From Pezicula radicicola (taxonomy: Eukaryota; Ascomycota; Leotiomycetes; Helotiales; Dermateaceae), in contig PDUO01000035.1 in the NCBI GenBank assembly GCA_003008705.1, positions 130,101 through 194,100 of the forward strand: a DNA stretch of 64,000 bases. The letters run 5' to 3'. Position numbers and translations under genes: made by a program. How positions within the stretch are numbered: position 1 is the first letter of the stretch; the number at the start of each line of letters is the position of its first letter. The notes under the pieces were generated by a model, which saw only the letters and a program-made list of their open reading frames with translations, did no database searches and was not told the DNA's origin. This document shows, piece after piece, positions 11,336 through 22,119 of this stretch.

Positions 11336-13177
11336 TCATACGCTCTGCCAGGTAAAGCTGACTGGTACACTATTTGTCGTCGTATATACAGCCTCTTGAG
11401 TGGTTCCACTTGGAATCGCTGCTGCATAGAAACTTGTGCTTCCACTATAAGCTAACTCGCCATTGCTTGCCTGGAAGTGAATGATCAGTATCAATCCAAT
11501 ACTATTGTTACCAGCTGATAATGGACTTACTGTGAATACAGTAGCAGTGACGCCAGATCCGCAGGTGAATGTTGAAGACGAAACACCACATGAACCCTTG
11601 GAAGACTTGAGCGTAAACCCAGTGCCAGAAGCAGTCGCAGTGTAGGTTGCGCAAGTTCCCGTAGTGTACCAAGTTCCAACAGAGATCAGACATCCAGTTT
11701 GGGTGCCGCTAGTGACTGCGTTAAGGTATCCAGACCCTGAGAATGAACCGGTCGCAGTAGCAGTTGCTGTGGTAGTGGTCTTTGTACCTGTAGCGGTTGT
11801 AGTTGTAGCTGTGCTTCCAGACTTAGGAAGATATTTTACACCTGTAGTTGGGCAGTCGGATTTGGATCCATCTAGCGCATATTAGTAACCGAGCACAGGA
11901 GAAGAGTTGGAATAATACCTGGATCTACAGCAACAAAGGTACCCGTCTGAATTGATCCCTGGACATTGTAGGAATACCAGATCTCATCTAAAGCTGACGA
12001 ACTGCACTGAATTATAACGTCATATCCAAAGCCTGCCTTCAATGCCGCAAGGATTTCGGCCGAAGTATATGTATTTGTGCTAGATGGGGTGATGCCAGCA
12101 TTGGCGAGGAACTTTGAACATAATTAGCAAAGCGCGTCACATAGACCTCACTCTACGTACTGTATAACTATCCAAAGTCTTGAAGAGGTCCACTGCTTTT
12201 TGGAAAAAGTCGGGGACTTCCTGTGTCGGTGTATAGCTCGTATAGCAGCTTGGCTTGAGAGTACTTATACACGTGCCGTGTTTACCCCACTCATGCTCCC
12301 AAAATGATTCATCATCGCCATCGATATCTTTCCAGTAAGTGTTCATGTATGACAGCAGATCTGTCTTGCCGAACGAAGTGAGAATATCACTGATATTGGT
12401 GTAGGCACGAGCTGAATCACAACTAGAGTCGTCTGTTCAGGACCTCGGTGTTAGCTTTTAGAGGGTTTTAGGATAACTTAGACATGGTCTAGGAGTAGCC
12501 GTAGGCGAGCCCTCCCCTCCACCAACAAGCCCCAGAGGCAGTAGGTCCGTTTAATAAGTCTGTCCCCTTCATATCTTGGGCCTCTTGAGGGGATTGTGGT
12601 TGTGGGTGGGTCCTCTCTGGGGGGAGCTCGCCTACGATTATGGAAGTCTCGAGAAATGTTATAGTACCCGATACAAGCAGCATTAGAACAAAATGAACTG
12701 GATTTACTAACATGTACCGTCGCAATGATCAGGCCACAAACCATGGATTGTCCAGGAGTTTGAAGGGCCTTGGGGTTGTCAGTTCCATTAAGTAATGCTA
12801 GAGAGAGTACGGGTTTCCAAAAAAAAAAAGAGGGGAAATTATTAAATTTTGGTACACAAGAAGGCAGTTACTTAAGAAGTTACTCAAATCAAGCAAGTTA
12901 CTGGCCAGCAAAATGGAACCACGTCTTTGACTAACCAGTGCTTGGATCTGTGTCCCAAAATCTGGAGATGTTAGCTTATGAAAATGGTAACTAGAGATCG
13001 GGCATACTGAGTCTGAAGCAGTTGACCACCTGGAGCATTGAAGCAGCATAGATCAGAGACCACAGTGGTATTCTGGCAACTCAATTGTGGGTTTGTACAT
13101 GTCTTTGCTGTGCCGGCCTGAGTGACAGGAGACAACAGCAAGGCGGAGAGCACAAGTGGAGAAAGGAAGGAAGCCAT
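11336..13177 (-). CDS. Secreted ribonuclease T2 (Rny1-like) with C-terminal extension
   Basis: Exons on the minus strand: 13177-13008, 12961-12936, 12768-12712, 12432-12161, 12111-11919, 11871-11531 and 11470-11336, giving 397 aa in consistent phase. A signal peptide of about 21 residues starts MASFLSPLVLSALLL. The two catalytic segments are present: WTIHGLWPDHC (His about residue 74) and FWEHEWGKHGTC (His131, Glu132, His136). Paired cysteines fit the T2 fold. After about residue 255 comes a Thr/Ala-rich linker and a C-terminal domain ending FTWQSV, as in fungal Rny1-type enzymes. It should cleave single-stranded RNA through 2',3'-cyclic intermediates in the secretory pathway, vacuole or outside the cell. 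Two introns are long for this genome (167 and 279 nt) and contain repeat-derived sequence. Confidence 0.93.
12500..12636. mobile_element. Inverted-repeat element inside RNase T2 intron
   Basis: Within the 279-nt third intron (12433-12711), CGTAGGCGAGC on the left is mirrored by GCTCGCCTACG on the right, each continuing into C-rich or G-rich tracts (CCTCCCC against GGGGGGA). The 137-bp span is more G+C-rich than its surroundings. It looks like a short non-autonomous DNA element or a strong hairpin. Its ends differ from the other MITE family in the window. I see no unambiguous target-site duplication. Confidence 0.5.
12840..12905. repeat. MITE-interior-like remnant in RNase T2 intron 2
   Basis: The 167-nt second intron holds repeated AAGTTACT(C/T)AA-type motifs very like the interior of the MITE copy at 24815, but no terminal inverted repeats. 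Interpreted as a decayed insertion. Confidence 0.35.
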
Positions 13178-14355
13178 TGTGAAGAACAGAAGGACTTGAT
13201 CTTAGAACCTCAAAAATAAAAATCTGAATGAAAGACTACGATTCTTATAAGGAAATCCACTGCTGTCATCCGCCATGTAGCTTCCTCTTGGCCTGATAAG
13301 AGCAGGTGGTCAAGGCACCTTGTGTGTGGCTTCGTTGGAGGAGAGGACTTAAAGGAGAAGGAGAACAATATGAAGGAACAACGTGCAGCTGCTTAGTCGT
13401 AGTTATCATGGCTCTCATAGGTTACATCAGGAAATAAGGGAAGTTGAATATCAGGGTTGAAGTGGAGACTTAAGGGTAAAGACAAGCTTAATTCCTTGGC
13501 TTTACCGGCAGTCGAATGGCAGAGTGGAATTCAGCAACGAGGCCAGGTACAAGAGATACATCGTGATCTCTTATTCGACGATTTCTTTGATGTTGTGCAT
13601 CGGGCTCGCATGTGGCGATGCTCTTCTGGAAGGTGGTTGGCTTGTGGCCAAAGAGCCCTAGAGACCTTCTCCTTCTAGAAGGACTTGTCCGTTGCCCGCA
13701 ACTCTATTTTAGGCGCCGACTAGACCGACATAGAATATATAAAAGCAGCATAGGAGTTTTAATTGCTATGTTGATCTAGGTGATTCGGAGTGATAACCTT
13801 TTAGCTATGATACCAGTAGGAAATTGAGATGGACACTAGCCATGTACTTAGTCTCTAATATAGAAAGACACCTACTTGAGTTGATGCTCCAGCACAATTG
13901 AATAATACGACTGGTGTCGTTTTGGTGTGCCGCTTTTGTCTTCCTGAAATAGCCGAGGTACTCACAGTGGAGCAACTTGTAAATTCAATACCAGTATCGC
14001 AATTCGCCGTGCTCCCTTCAATTTCCTGGCTTGAAATAATCAAAAGTAGAGTAGAAGTTGATGCTATCAAATCAGTGTTGCTATGATTGAATTAAGGACA
14101 GGAGAGACTGATCGAGGCTTAGTTTTTATGTAACACCCCTGAATTACCAATTGTAAAAGATCTAATGACATCATGAGTACTCCTCGTATCGTGACGATTT
14201 CCCCGCATCTGATGGAATTTAAGTGAGTTCTTCCTACATTACTCTCTCAATCACTTCACTCCTTTTGAGAGAGCAGCTAGGTTCATTGCCAAGTCCATCA
14301 TACTTGCGTTGTGCTGTAACACATTTTTCTGCTTGATCGAGCATCCATTATCAAG
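13178..14355. other. Divergent intergenic region
   Basis: Lies between the RNase T2 and aldolase-like genes, which point away from each other. A TATATAAAAG box sits at 13736-13745 on the plus strand. A minus-strand frame at about 13855-14070 encodes a hydrophobic start and several cysteines but has no ATG, so I do not call it. Confidence 0.45.
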
Positions 14356-15715
14356 ATGGATACAAAAGAAGTAGGTCATCTCAGGAATCATCTTTCAAAT
14401 TCCCTGGTGCTTTAAGTCACCAAAGTTCGATCAATTGGATCAAAATAGCTACCGTGCGAATTGGTTTATAAGAGGTCATTTTGAATAGATCTCTATTCAG
14501 ATGTAGGAGATGGATTTGAGTACCTCAGTTGATTTGGTAACTCACTTGATCCGGATAACTCACTTGCCGTAATTAAAATGATCTCTAATAAACCAATTCG
14601 TACGGTATTATATCTAATTGATTCTGAAATATCTATATGCAAGCCAACTAACACTTACATACAAGTTATACACAAATCTCATAACAGCGAACCACATTCT
14701 CCATTACAACAAAGTACTCGATGCATACGGCCACATCTCAGTCCGACATCCCTCCAAACCAGAAATATTCATCATGTCCAATTCAGTAGCACCAGCACTT
14801 GTCTCATCTCCATCAGACCTGATTGAGTACCACGTAGAAGACAGCTCACCAGTTGATCCAAAAGCCAAAAAAGGATACCAAGAACGCTTCATTCATAGCG
14901 AGATATACAAGCTGTTTCCGGATGTCAATTCGGTGATTCATAGTCATTCAGAAGCTGTGTTGCCGTATACTATGAACGGAGTGCCTCTGCGACCGGCTTT
15001 TCATATTGCTGGATTTCTCGGTATGTAAGAAGTACTTGTTTACTTGAAATGGGTTCCGAATATAATATTGCCCTCGTCAGTTGTCGAACTTTTCAATGAC
15101 TAGGAGTCATTAAACCTCTAGATACTTTATGTCGAGGAAAGAACTTGTCAATTCCCAACTTGACCAGCGAGTCAAGTAAAGTAGCCGACAAGTGACAATG
15201 GCCATATTCGTGCAATTCAACAGTCAAAGAAAACCAACAGACTTTGCTAATACAATGCAGGAACTAGTGTACCCACTTGGGACATAACAAGCCACTACAA
15301 ACCAGAAAATATCCAAGACATGCTAGTAAACACCCAACTCTACGGATCCTCCCTCGCACAAACCTTCTCCAAAACAACGCCAGCAACCTCAACAACACCG
15401 GATCACAACGTCGTTCTAATGGCCAACCACGGATTCACAACCCTAGGAAATAGTATCCAACAAGCCGTCTACAGAGCAGTATACACCCAAGTAAACGCCG
15501 GAGTACAATCCAATGCTATTACGCTACGGTATGCTTTCGAGAATGTTGAAGGTGTTAGAAGTCTTTCGAATCACGATGTTAGGTATCTTAACGAGAGACA
15601 GACGGTGGGAACTATGTTGATGAATGATTCTTCGCAGGAACGACCGTGGGGTCTTTGGGTTAGAGAGGTTCAGGCTTGTCCTCTGTACATTAATCATGGA
15701 AATAGCAATGCGTAG
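14356..15715 (+). CDS. Class II aldolase/adducin-domain protein
   Basis: Three exons: 14356-14370 (15 nt, MDTKE), 14666-15020 and 15261-15715, giving 274 aa in frame. The join produces LYTNLITANHILHYNKVLDAYGH, a typical family start. HSH around residues 97-99 supplies two metal-ligand histidines, and MANHGFTTLG near residue 165 the third. Family members are Zn-dependent aldolases, epimerases or decarboxylase-like proteins; fungal relatives such as S. pombe mug14 have no firm substrate. The first intron (295 nt) contains a complete MITE, and its CTAAC branch and CATACAAG acceptor lie beyond the element. The second intron is 240 nt. Without the 5' exon, an alternative in-frame start at 14618 (TATATG context) would lie just outside the MITE and encode an atypical N-terminus. 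Confidence 0.85.
14450..14607. mobile_element. MITE copy A, within aldolase-like intron 1
   Basis: A 158-bp element with terminal inverted repeats of about 33 bp, beginning TACCGTGCGAATTGGTTTAT and ending in the complement of TACCGTACGAATTGG. TA dinucleotides at the ends suggest TA target duplication as in Tc1/mariner-type MITEs. The interior holds GTAACTCACTTGAT-type motifs shared with other copies. No coding capacity. Confidence 0.85.
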
Positions 15716-17498
15716 TAGAATAAGGGGAGAGAGGTGTACCTCCATAAGAGGGAGAAATTGTAGAAAAGTCAGTCAGTCAGTTAGTACGGAGTAATTTCAG
15801 TAGCTTCAAACCATCTTTATCATCTTAACAATGCAAAGTAAAGTTACTTTGTACAGGAGTGACCCGACAAATAAAAGAGTTTAACCTACAATAATGTCAA
15901 GGCTGATCATTGAGTTAGTACGAAGAAAAAGGTTAAAAATACGATGGCGTGGAAGGGTTAGAATTGAGATGTCATACGATTATTGAAGACAGGAGGTCTC
16001 GTAGGCGGTGGTTCATAGTCCGGATTATTCATGGTGTATGGGGTTTGGATTGGTTCGCATTTATCTCGGATTGTATAGGTACGAGTAGGCGGTTCTGTTG
16101 AATCTTCCGAACTTTTAGAATAAATCCTACGGTAGCAACTTAAAATAGTTATGTATCCAAATGATTGGGTTTTCACTACTGGTAGATACCTACCGTACCG
16201 TATACGAAGCATAGAAGTATCAACGACAAGAAGAAATAAACGCCAAGCTCCAGAATAGAAACTCACGTATACCGTACCGTGCATCATAGTACAGTAACAA
16301 AATATCTACCATATTGCCAGCCATTCGCAAGGCCGACATATCAAAGCTGATTTTCATACCATACAAGACAGCCCTACTGTAGCATGCCTGGCACCACCAT
16401 AGGCTAAAAAAGTTTCCTATCCCAATAACAACCAGATCTTCGGTGCCAAGAAGAACATTTCGAACACATACTACCGGAAACTAAAAACTTTTCTTACACT
16501 TCGCGATCGTAAATCTTACCAATTGGTATTAGGTAGATCGATCTACCAGTACAGTATGGCTTAGCTATGGTAGTTCAATACAGCACATGCTTATTCTTGG
16601 CTCCTACTCTGGCACTTACATTACATTACCTGTATCATTATTGGAGTTCAACATCATCATCATTATCATGATGATTTCAATCGCGATGGCAGAATAAGTA
16701 CCGTAGCAGTACTATTCTTGGCGAACGTCTCATTATTTTTTGCCTTTTTCCCCTTCTCTAAATAAATCGCTTAACACGCTCTCTCGCTTGCTCTTACCTC
16801 TAGCATAAAACATGTTCTCCTACCTAATGCTTCATACCTACACCTATGAAGTCAACAAGTCCTTACAGTGTAACAACTCATAAATATCATCAAAGTGGCC
16901 AGAAGAGAGAAAGAAAAAGAGGCAATTCGCCTGCGGTACCAGCGATAGTTCAACGTCTCACACAATGGTCTGTTCATGCATTCTCACAAGACACACTGAT
17001 GTGCACTTGCCCTGCCACGCCCGCCAAGATTCTTGGGTCCGTTTCTTATTTTCCGGTCAAACCATATGGGGTTCCTTGTATCACTCCGGCGCATTAAAAG
17101 GGTGCGGGAGGGACCACTTTTCTTTTTCTTGCTCGCGACCTCGGGTTTGGGAAACAGGCAAGGAAAATCCTGGGGTTATTGTGAAGTCGGCAGAAGAGGT
17201 GAGAAGGATGAGTTTGAAAAATTGAATATGGTGGCAAGACTGAAAAGTGCAGCTTGTTGAGTTCACACATAAAGGCGTAAAAATGAAGTAGTGTCTGTGG
17301 TCGCCAATCTATGATCTATTTCATTCTAGAGTAAATGATCTATAGTTGGGAATAAAAACTAACATTGAAGAGAAGACAAACTGGGATATCCCATACGCCC
17401 GAAAAATAAAACCGTTGGATTTATGATAGCCGTCCAATCCAAATTTTGAAGATAGGAAAAGAAAAAGCCATTGTCACTACGTTACAGATTTGCACCGC
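15716..17498. other. Intergenic with palindromic GTACCGTA-rich stretch
   Basis: Between about 16170 and 16700 the motif TACCGTAC and partial copies recur in both orientations, with a perfect palindrome GGTAGATCGATCTACC near 16532. A minus-strand ATG frame (15958-16287, 109 codons) has a proline-rich tail (YEPPPTRPPVF) but no recognisable domain. Overlapping frames at 16846-17260 look like chance. Confidence 0.4.
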
Positions 17499-18764
17499 CT
17501 ATTCCTTGTCATCGGCAGACCGAGTCTCAACGATGGTTAAAGTAACTCCTTCTCTGCCTGCAACGTTGAGATTGACGCCATCAACAGGAGCGCGTCTCTG
17601 CATGCGGGATGAACGCCTCTGAACTGATCTCTTCTCTACACCTTCATTGGAGGCTAATTGAACCAATTAGATAATGTCTTTGGATGATGGGATTGGTAGA
17701 ACTACGAACCACCTGAAATGCCTTCCCGAATGTACATGGTTGTGACGGTGGTCTTTGTCTTGCCGGCCAAGTTGCGGTTCTCAATCTCGTTGCCCTCAGC
17801 ATCATATTCGAATGATGCTCGCTTGGCCTTCTTCTCAGCCGCACCGGAAGAAGCATCATAGTAGAAAGCCTCGCCGGTAGAACGTTTCTCGATTTCATTT
17901 CCTTCGGCATCATATTCAAAAGAGCGTTTCTCAATCTCGTTTCCTTCAGCATCATACTCGAAGGAGCGAGCCTCAATCTCGTTTCCCTCAGCGTCGTATT
18001 CAAAATCACGCTTCTCGATCTCATTTCCCTCAGCATCGTACTCGAAGGCGTCACGGCGAGTCTTGGTGGCATTTCCAGCTTTGGGGCTTGAGAGTTGTTA
18101 GAGATGATTTCTAAGCCACAAGCGAAATACTCACGCGGCAGCGGCAGTGGTGGTTCCTCCAGCCTTGACAGTGATACCGACACCTGATCCACCCTCTCCA
18201 GTACCAAGTTGAACCTCTGGTCCACCCTTCAAGGCAGCGGCTGCGTAGGTAAGAGCTCTATCAAAGCCAGCCAAGTCGCGGGATGCCAGCTTGGTTGCGT
18301 CCTTCGCGAGAGGGACAACTCGTGGGGCGATCTCCTTGCCCATACCCTGGAGAGCGGTAATTTGAGGCGTCTGGTCGGCTGCATTCGTAGCAGGGGCGGC
18401 AGCGGCTTGAGCTGCAGGGGAAGCGGCAGCTGGGGCAGCTAATAACGAGTTTAGATGGGACGAGTATACGATAGTTATTCTTGGAACTAACCTGCTGCTG
18501 GAGCACTAGCTGCGTTGGCTGCAGCACCGCTGACAGCGGCACCCTCGAGTGCGTTCATAAGATTGGTTACATCTTGTTGTCCTCCGAATGATATTTCACC
18601 ATCACCGACTACCAGTGCAGGTGAATCTAAAGTGGTTGTTAGCGATAAAGTCCCCTACAGCTTGGGGGCTTGGATTGAAGGCACGTACAGGCTCCAAGGT
18701 TGATGTTCAAAGGCAGTGCAGACACACTGGCCGCGAATGCCAATAATGCTGAGATGTGAACCAT
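17499..18764 (-). CDS. Secreted Kex2-type repeat-peptide precursor
   Basis: Five exons on the minus strand: 18764-18689, 18626-18492, 18438-18135, 18086-17713 and 17653-17499, giving 347 aa in consistent phase. An N-terminal signal peptide (MVHISALLAFAASVSA) is followed by an Ala/Pro-rich stretch and a Gly-rich segment up to about residue 171. Residues 184-276 contain five identical FEYDAEGNEIE cores. They are followed by KR, AR, KR, KR and NR, and an RR precedes the first. A divergent unit AFYYDASSGAAEKKAKR lies between cores four and five. Further dibasic sites (EKR, RR, QRR) occur in the tail, which ends RSADDKE. This is the architecture of Kex2-processed repeat proteins: secretion, Golgi cleavage after Lys-Arg, then release of short peptides. 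Such precursors yield pheromones, hydrophobic surface peptides or cyclic RiPPs. Which applies here is unknown, and no DUF3328 (UstY) oxidase gene was seen in the window. Confidence 0.85.
17774..18036 (-). repeat. 42-bp tandem repeats encoding FEYDAEGNEIE units
   Basis: Inside exon 4 of the repeat-peptide gene, four consecutive units have a 14-codon period, and a fifth follows the divergent unit. The peptide cores are identical while the codons differ (TTC/TTT, GAG/GAA, TAC/TAT, GGA/GGC, ATC/ATT). Confidence 0.85.
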
Positions 18765-20194
18765 GATGGCGGTGAGGTTGCTGTAATGGAAAGAATATCA
18801 CAAATACAATTAGATGAAAAGACAGATCCGATATATTCCGATTGAGGCCTCAAGCTTCTTGGAAAAGGGTGGAGAATGAATACAATGGAGCACAGCTGGA
18901 GAGAAAAGACTGGAGGGCAAGGCCTCCCAAGTCTTATAAGAAAGTCTTGAGGGCTGGGCTCCAAGGCGAAAGAGGGCCTCTGGTGCAGCACGGCCTAGCC
19001 CGACCCCATAATCTAGCAGCTTAGATCACCTGTGGACCGCGAGTTGCCCACCGATCACTGGACGGTGGACTGTACATTATTGTTAGAGAAATGCCAATGT
19101 TTCATGGACTGCCAAGTGACACGATCGACAACAAACATCAATAGGGATGAGGACCGACTTTGAGCCTCAGTAACATTGGCAGGGAGCTGACACAGAGGAA
19201 GAGAGGCAAAGCTTGGCTGCTGAGTCGAGGGTGGTTGCGACACGTTTTGGAAGGGTGGCAAGCCTCTTCGTAGACTTCTTGGACTTATCTCGCTGAGTCG
19301 TGATACCCTGGCAATCCTTGGCGAGTGTCTGAGACTTCTTGAGGTCAAGAAGAGGCCACAGCGCTCGACCAGCAGAACAACCACCCTGCGTTCTTTTATT
19401 TATGGAACCTCCAGGGTTAGGACTGCAAAAAATGCCTTTGCAGACCTTGTCCCCCATGCTCTCACTCGCCTTTTTTTCAGGCGATAAGGCCAGAATATCC
19501 CGAGAAGCGAGGGCACGACGACTTTCGGAAAATGGAAGCTTGGTGTAGCCTTCTTGGCTGTTATGCTTCGAAACGAAGCTTCTGAAGACCAAATCCTTAT
19601 ATCTGTGTCTGGAGATTGTCTCAAGGATAGTGAGTCTCTCGTTGCGACAGAGAAAAAAGCTTGGTATGCTGGAGGGATCCCTGGTGCCAATAATATTCGG
19701 TAATGCTGGAGAAGTTAGAACGGCTCCAAAGACCAAGGTCTCTCTGCGGCCTTAAGGTCTAGATTGAGAGACAGATCTCTCTGACTGGGTGCGGGGAGAG
19801 ATCTCCCAAGATGTGCAAGAGAAGTGCTTGTCTGGCTTGTCTTTTCATGCGAAAGCTATGATCTGTAGAGTGTAGATGCGTGAAAGGAGATGGTAGAAGA
19901 GAGAGAGAGAGAAGAGGAGAGAGGAGAGAGATGTTTGGTTTCGTTGTGGCTTGTGTCACGGGAGATAAAGATTGCATTAGCCACAGCGATAAGAGCTCCC
20001 TCAGCCACACTCTCACACCCCTCACATTATTATTCCACTTCCACTTCGCACTTCGCACTTTACCTGGATTGGATTGGATTGGATCTCTGGCTGGCCGATC
20101 CGATCCCCACCTTCGTAATATTCCGTCATCAACTTAATCGACTACTTTGAGCTGCATTTCAAAGCAGCTTCAATTTCATCGATTTCCTCGTTCA
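18765..20194. other. Divergent promoter region, purine-rich tract
   Basis: Separates the repeat-peptide gene from glyoxalase II, which point away from each other. A GA-rich simple repeat occupies about 19894-19930 and a (GGATT)n tract lies near 20066. A long minus-strand frame at 19167-19736 lacks an ATG and any recognisable domain. Confidence 0.45.
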
Positions 20195-21595
20195 ATGCTC
20201 CTCAGAACCATCCACAGACCAATTCTTTCTCGCCCTATTCGTACATTGACCACAAGCGTATGTCCTGAGGAAACCCTGGGGCAGCAACTCTTCTTACGAC
20301 AGTCTTGGACAGAGCTAACAGCCCCGAAAGCTTGCTTTCGCATCCAGTACGCGCGCTATGCATATCCAATCAATCCCAATGTGTATGTTTCTAACATGAC
20401 AATCTCCGAGGCGATCCCATATTTGCTTCCACCAGTGTTGTACTTATATATGCTGACTTTAGTCTCTTGTCAGGGGAAGGTTCGTCTGACAACTATGCGT
20501 ATCTTGTTGTCGACGACAAGTCTAAAGACGCGGTGATCATTGATCCAGCAAACCCCGCCGAGTACGCAAACCTTCAATGCGTTCCAGGAAATGCCAATGC
20601 TAATGAAGTAGAGTTGCCCCTGTTTTGAAGGAGGAAATAAAAGCCGGCAAGATCAACCTTACGGCCATTGTCAATACACACCAGTACGCTGTGAAGGGCC
20701 TGTGAATGATCTCTTCCCTTGGCTAACAATTCCCCAGTCACTGGGACCATGCAGGAGGAAACACCAAGATTGTAAGTCTCTTTATGTTTGGTTCTAAGGT
20801 TCGTTCTCCTGGTGCAAATAAAGCTAATGCCAACGTAGCTCGAGGAGTTCCGAGGTAAACCTATTATTGGCGGCAAAGACTGCGAAGGTGTTACCAAGAC
20901 CCCTAAGAATGGCGAAAGTTTCCATGTCGGGGACATATCTGTCAAGGCCCTATACACGCCGTGTCATACTCAGGACAGCATATGCTGGTTGATGGAAGAC
21001 AGCACCGGAAAGGCTGTCTTCACAGGGGATACTTTGTTTCATGGCGGTACGTGTGGCTGAACCTACAATGTGTTATAATACACTAACTCATCAAAACTTA
21101 GGTTGTGGTAGGTTCTTCGAGGGTACCCCAGAGGAGATGCACACTGCCTTGAACAAAACACTTGCTGCACTTCCTGATGACACTGTTGTCTATGTAAGCC
21201 AATCAATCTAGTAGCTTGAACTTCCATTATACTGATAGGAAAAGCCCGGCCACGAGTACACAAAGGCAAACGTCAAGTTTGCAATTACAGTCCTACCCAG
21301 TGAAGCTGTAAAGAAGCTACAAACATTCGCCGCGAACAACAAAGAGACGCAAGGAAAATTCACAATTGGCGATGAGAAGGTTGAGACTCTACTTCCAACG
21401 TCATTTAGTACAACAGCTAATAAACGCTCTCAGAAACACAATGTCTTCATGAGAGTCGATGTATGTCAATTGCTACAGCATTCCCCCAATGGCAACTAAC
21501 TGTAATAGGACCCCGAGGTACAAAAGGCAACAGGCAAAACAGATCCAGTGGATGTTATGGGCAAGCTCCGAGAAATGAAAAATAGCTTTAAGTGA
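20195..21595 (+). CDS. glo2: Hydroxyacylglutathione hydrolase (glyoxalase II)
   Basis: Eleven exons: 20195-20257, 20331-20382, 20474-20561, 20612-20683, 20738-20771, 20839-21046, 21102-21193, 21245-21379, 21434-21460 and 21509-21595, with phases agreeing over 285 aa (ten coding segments listed). It hydrolyses S-lactoylglutathione to lactate and glutathione, completing methylglyoxal detoxification. The metallo-beta-lactamase signature THHHWDH is assembled across an intron. [13 protein letters not shown] and [14 protein letters not shown] are diagnostic. The first exon encodes an Arg-rich, acid-free leader ([21 protein letters not shown]) fitting mitochondrial import. A second Met in exon 2 (MHIQSIPMW) matches the usual cytosolic start, so one gene may serve both compartments. 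Confidence 0.93.
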
Positions 21596-22119
21596 GTGAG
21601 TAGATACGCTATCCTGTATTTGATTTCAGTGAAGTTGACATTTAGACTAGACCACCACCAGAGGCAAAGATATGAAGGATAATGTAAATTACACTAAGTA
21701 GAGGCTCTAATTATGAGCCTTCTCTATATTCCCTCTTATAATGGTAATGCAATGCACGTAGTCAAAACAGCATAGGAAACCCAAAAGTGTTAAGGCCAGT
21801 AACACGGTAGCGTACGGCTGCGCTGGAAATTTTCAGCTGGCCCCGCATAAATCCAATCAAATCAACAACATATTAGTGTCCCTACCTCATAGTGAATCTA
21901 TTAATGCGAGCCACTCGTTGCCGCGAAACATTCATCAATCGCATATGTTGTGATGTGACCTAGGAGCCATTGAATGACGTCAGGCTCCTCTACAATTATT
22001 ATAATTTTCCCTCCGGTCCTCTTTAAACCACAGTCCATCATCTCTGAGATCAACATCTAAAGATTTATACTTTCACCCAAAATAAATCCAAAACCAAGGT
22101 CAAGTATCAGTATAAGAAG
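21596..22119. other. Intergenic spacer
   Basis: Glyoxalase 3' flank and the promoter side of the DUF1264 pseudogene. No feature recognised. Confidence 0.5.

Noticed and set aside
13855..14070. Possible small Cys-containing secreted peptide, minus strand
   Set aside because: No ATG in frame and no supporting splice site found.
17644..18225. 193-codon minus-strand frame over the repeat region
   Set aside because: Out of frame with the signal-peptide exon splice; it is a Met/Arg-rich shadow of the repeat array.
19167..19736. Long minus-strand frame upstream of the repeat-peptide gene
   Set aside because: No ATG start, no domain, and located in a divergent promoter region.
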